Assembly (NCBI RefSeq): GCF_015223055.1
Contig: NZ_JADFBX010000020.1
Location: forward strand, 29,932-93,931
Source: Pedobacter sp. MC2016-24
GTDB taxonomy: Bacteria; Bacteroidota; Bacteroidia; Sphingobacteriales; Sphingobacteriaceae
Direction: 5' to 3'
Length of the DNA stretch: 64,000 bases
Of this stretch, positions 61,920-64,000 are shown piece by piece. The notes below the pieces were generated by a model. That model was not told where the DNA came from. It ran no database searches and was given only the letters and a program-made list of their open reading frames with translations. The position numbers and the translations under genes are program-made. How positions within the stretch are numbered: position 1 is the first letter of the stretch; the number at the start of each line of letters is the position of its first letter.

Positions 61920-63089
61920 TTACATAGGCTCTTTTTTTAGGTCTGTAATTTTTATGGTTTTGTTCTCTATTTTAAATTGAATTTTTCCGGTTACTTCCAG
62001 CATTTGAAGTACCTGCGATAAATTGACACCTCTGGATATAAATCCGGTAAAAATCCTGTTTTGAGGAATCTCATTGTAATCTACACGCACATTATACCAC
62101 CTGGAGAGTTGTTTCATGATGTCTCTCAGATCGGTATCATTAAATAAAAAATTTCCATATTTCCATGCCGTCACTTCCTCCACATCGACAGATTTCACCT
62201 TAAACCGCTGATCCAATACTGCTTGCTGTCCTGGTTTAAGCAATACATGATCGTCATCATTTCCTTTAAAATTGGCCATCCTGGCCAACACTGCACCTTG
62301 CAACAAAGTCGTTTTGGTTACAGGCTCATCTTCATAACTGTTGATGTTGAAATGCGTACCCAAAACCAGGACCTCCTGCCGGTTTGTTTTCACCACAAAG
62401 GATTTTCCCTGATCATGAGCCACTTCGAAATATGCTTCACCGCTCAATTGCACTTCGCGTGCTTTCAGTTGCGTAAAGGAAGATGGAAACTTCAACGAAG
62501 ACGCTGCGTTTAGCCAAACTTTGGTGCCGTCCGGTAAATTGACCTGATACTGCCCTCCAACGGGGGTTGCGATAGTATTGTAACTCACCACCTGATTTTC
62601 ATCCTGCGCTTTTGCAGTATAAACCAATTTTCCGTCTGCAGCTTTGGTTATCGAAATTCCGGCCTGTTCTGCCAAATGCCCGTTCGCAGCATCACTTAAA
62701 TTGATGCTGCGGCCATCTGCCAGGATTAACACCGCTTTGTTACCACCCGGAGCGACATCCTGTTTCACAAAGTCGGCTGATGAATTGAATAATGCGCCAT
62801 TAAAATGAAATACCAGCGCTGTAAAAAGGCTCAGTAAAATTACAGCTGCCGCAGCCACGTTAATCGTCCTTCTCCAAAACGGGATAACGATAACCGGTTT
62901 AATTTTTTCATCGATGCGTTTTTTAAGCTTATCCTTGAGCATCGCTTCATCCCCCATTTCTGCTGCATTCCATGCTGCTCCCGCACGCTGATATTCCCTG
63001 TAATATTTATTATATATTGCTATATCCGTATCGCTGGCGTGTCCATCAGTGATTCGCTCTACGAGCGCACGGAATTCATCTTTGTTCAT
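61920..63089 (-). CDS. FecR-family anti-sigma factor
   Basis: About 389 residues from the ATG at 63089 (MNKDEFRALVERITDG). N-terminal cytosolic sigma-binding part (about 1-75), one transmembrane helix (about 80-100; VAAAAVILLSLFTALVF), FecR domain (about 115-265; YQVNLPDGTKVWLNAASSLKFP, VQLSGEAYFEVAHD) and a C-terminal DUF4974 domain (about 310-385; FTGFISRGVNLSQVLQMLE) that meets the STN domain of SusC. It holds the sigma factor until the transporter senses its ligand. A start at 63116 is less likely. Confidence 0.93.
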   Translation of the reverse strand: MNKDEFRALVERITDGHASDTDIAIYNKYYREYQRAGAAWNAAEMGDEAMLKDKLKKRIDEKIKPVIVIPFWRRTINVAAAAVILLSLFTALVFHFNGALFNSSADFVKQDVAPGGNKAVLILADGRSINLSDAANGHLAEQAGISITKAADGKLVYTAKAQDENQVVSYNTIATPVGGQYQVNLPDGTKVWLNAASSLKFPSSFTQLKAREVQLSGEAYFEVAHDQGKSFVVKTNRQEVLVLGTHFNINSYEDEPVTKTTLLQGAVLARMANFKGNDDDHVLLKPGQQAVLDQRFKVKSVDVEEVTAWKYGNFLFNDTDLRDIMKQLSRWYNVRVDYNEIPQNRIFTGFISRGVNLSQVLQMLEVTGKIQFKIENKTIKITDLKKEPM

Positions 63090-63158
63090 TTTATGGCTTT
63101 TATACAGGTAAGGCACTTGTCAAGCCCCTAGCACCCACGCCAACTGAAAAAAAATAAA

Positions 63159-63722
63159 TTAATAGATGAAAATAAAGGCTGAAAGACGGCCAAGCTGCTT
63201 TCTCAATTGTTTTAAGGCTTTATTGATCTGGTTTTCGACTGTCTTTTCGGTAATCCCCAATCGCAGTGCAATCTCTTTATTACTCAAATGTTCATTCCTG
63301 CTGAGCTCAAAAACTTCTCGACAACGTTCTGGTAAACTGATTATAAAGCGGGCGATCATTTCTTTAAGTTCTTTGATTTCCAAAACCTCGTCCGGAAATT
63401 CTTCGTCCAGAGCAACCTTGGGTATACGCTCGTAAAACGAAGCCCGAACTTTTCCGTTGCGGATGTAATTGGCCACTTTATATTTAACGGCGACCAGCAG
63501 ATAAGCTTTTACAGAATTGATTTTCAATACCGTGCGATTTTCCCAAAACCAGACAAAAACATCCTGAACAACATCCAGACAAGCCTCTTCTTCTTTTAAC
63601 ACGTTGAAAGCTGCGCGATAGAGCACAGACCAGTATCGCTCATAAATCTCATTAAAAGCAGTGGCATCATTGGGCACAATTGCTACCAATTCATCATCAC
63701 TAAGCGAACTGTAAGAAACCAT
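63159..63722 (-). CDS. ECF sigma-70 factor (FecI-like, Bacteroidota type)
   Basis: A 187-residue sigma factor from the ATG at 63722 (MVSYSSLSDDELVAIV); a start at 63761 adds 13 residues. Sigma region 2 spans about 20-90 (FNEIYERYWSVLYRAAFNVL, VVQDVFVWFWENR) and region 4 about 120-178 (LPERCREVFELSRNEHLSNKEIALRLGITEKTVENQINKALKQLR). It should drive transcription of the downstream susCD genes when released by FecR. It is 69 bases upstream of the fecR start. Confidence 0.93.
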   Translation of the reverse strand: MVSYSSLSDDELVAIVPNDATAFNEIYERYWSVLYRAAFNVLKEEEACLDVVQDVFVWFWENRTVLKINSVKAYLLVAVKYKVANYIRNGKVRASFYERIPKVALDEEFPDEVLEIKELKEMIARFIISLPERCREVFELSRNEHLSNKEIALRLGITEKTVENQINKALKQLRKQLGRLSAFIFIY

Positions 63723-64000
63723 TTTAATTTTAACGGATAATAATGCAAAACCAATACCCAATGTTAAATAAATAATTCCGAATTCTAATGAAATAGAGGC
63801 AGATATATGGTTTTTATTTGATCAACCTATTTCACCTTTCTATGGTTCCACTGCGGCTCCATTCTGATTCCTTAGCAGTTGCAACCTTTCCTTATTCTTT
63901 CTTTATCCTTAATATGTCAAAGGTTATAGAAACGTTTAAGGAACGGCGAAAGCACACCGCGAAATATGCGGGAGCACAAGGGCAGCATAGAGTAGGCAGC
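63723..64000. other. Upstream region of the sigma factor gene
   Basis: This 278-base end of the window is AT-rich near the sigma gene and contains its promoter, but no exact -33/-7 pair could be assigned. A plus-strand ATG at 63914 opens a frame of 29 codons to the window edge. Its composition is Arg/Lys/His-rich and not recognisable, so it is not called as a gene. Confidence 0.4.

Noticed and set aside
63914..64000. Plus-strand frame running off the window end
   Set aside because: Only 29 codons, Arg/Lys/His-rich, not recognisable; cannot be supported without the next sequence.

Overview
The window looks like chromosome of a Bacteroidota bacterium of the Sphingobacteriaceae, most likely Pedobacter or a close relative. 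The genus is an inference from gene content and protein style. The evidence is two SusC/SusD pairs, a FecI/FecR-type sigma/anti-sigma pair, DUF5686, DUF4369-thioredoxin and DUF1599 proteins, many Bacteroidota -7 boxes (TAnnTTTG), and low-to-moderate GC. No rRNA, tRNA, CRISPR array, insertion sequence or phage gene was seen.

Positions 1-14849 are mostly housekeeping. They hold a phosphoribosyltransferase, a degenerate glycosyltransferase and the start of ispH; a GGSD-repeat GIN-domain protein; rlmD with a small hypothetical gene; a pheS / Rieske-like lipoprotein / TetR operon; kbl; a DUF5686 outer-membrane protein; a 2-hydroxyacid dehydrogenase; a C1 peptidase; a cyclophilin; and trhO.

Positions 14865-29791 form a polysaccharide utilisation locus. 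It contains a propeller/Y_Y_Y/LuxR regulator, SusC, SusD, a LamG surface lipoprotein, two tandem GH144-type endo-beta-1,2-glucanases, a GH3 beta-glucosidase and an esterase. The acidic residues recalled for GH144 are present in both hydrolases, so the likely substrate is beta-1,2-glucan (sophoro-oligosaccharides or cyclic glucans). A terminator-like hairpin separates the binding genes from the enzyme genes.

Positions 29798-31478 (minus strand) carry a threonine dehydrogenase gene and yebC. Tdh plus Kbl gives a complete threonine-to-glycine route split across the window.

Positions 31734-41992 are a second catabolic cluster. It encodes a Tat-exported small subunit, a GMC flavoprotein and a lipoprotein cytochrome c (a LacABC-like glycoside 3-dehydrogenase), two Gfo/Idh/MocA oxidoreductases, three TIM-barrel sugar isomerase-like proteins, a DUF1080 protein and a NupG-like permease. 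Together they suggest oxidation of sugars or glycosides to 3-keto forms, followed by cleavage or isomerisation and uptake. Three of these enzymes carry Tat-type signals although their families are usually cytosolic.

Positions 42217-53094 are again housekeeping: asd, dacB, a GH20 hexosaminidase, truA, a DoxX protein, a minus-strand operon (DUF1599, BT_3928-like, OppB-type permease, aroK), folP and cdaA. Positions 53236-63722 (minus strand) are a sigma/FecR-controlled system: ECF sigma factor, FecR, STN-SusC, SusD and three tandem DUF4369/TlpA thioredoxins, with hairpins between fecR and susC and between susD and the thioredoxins.
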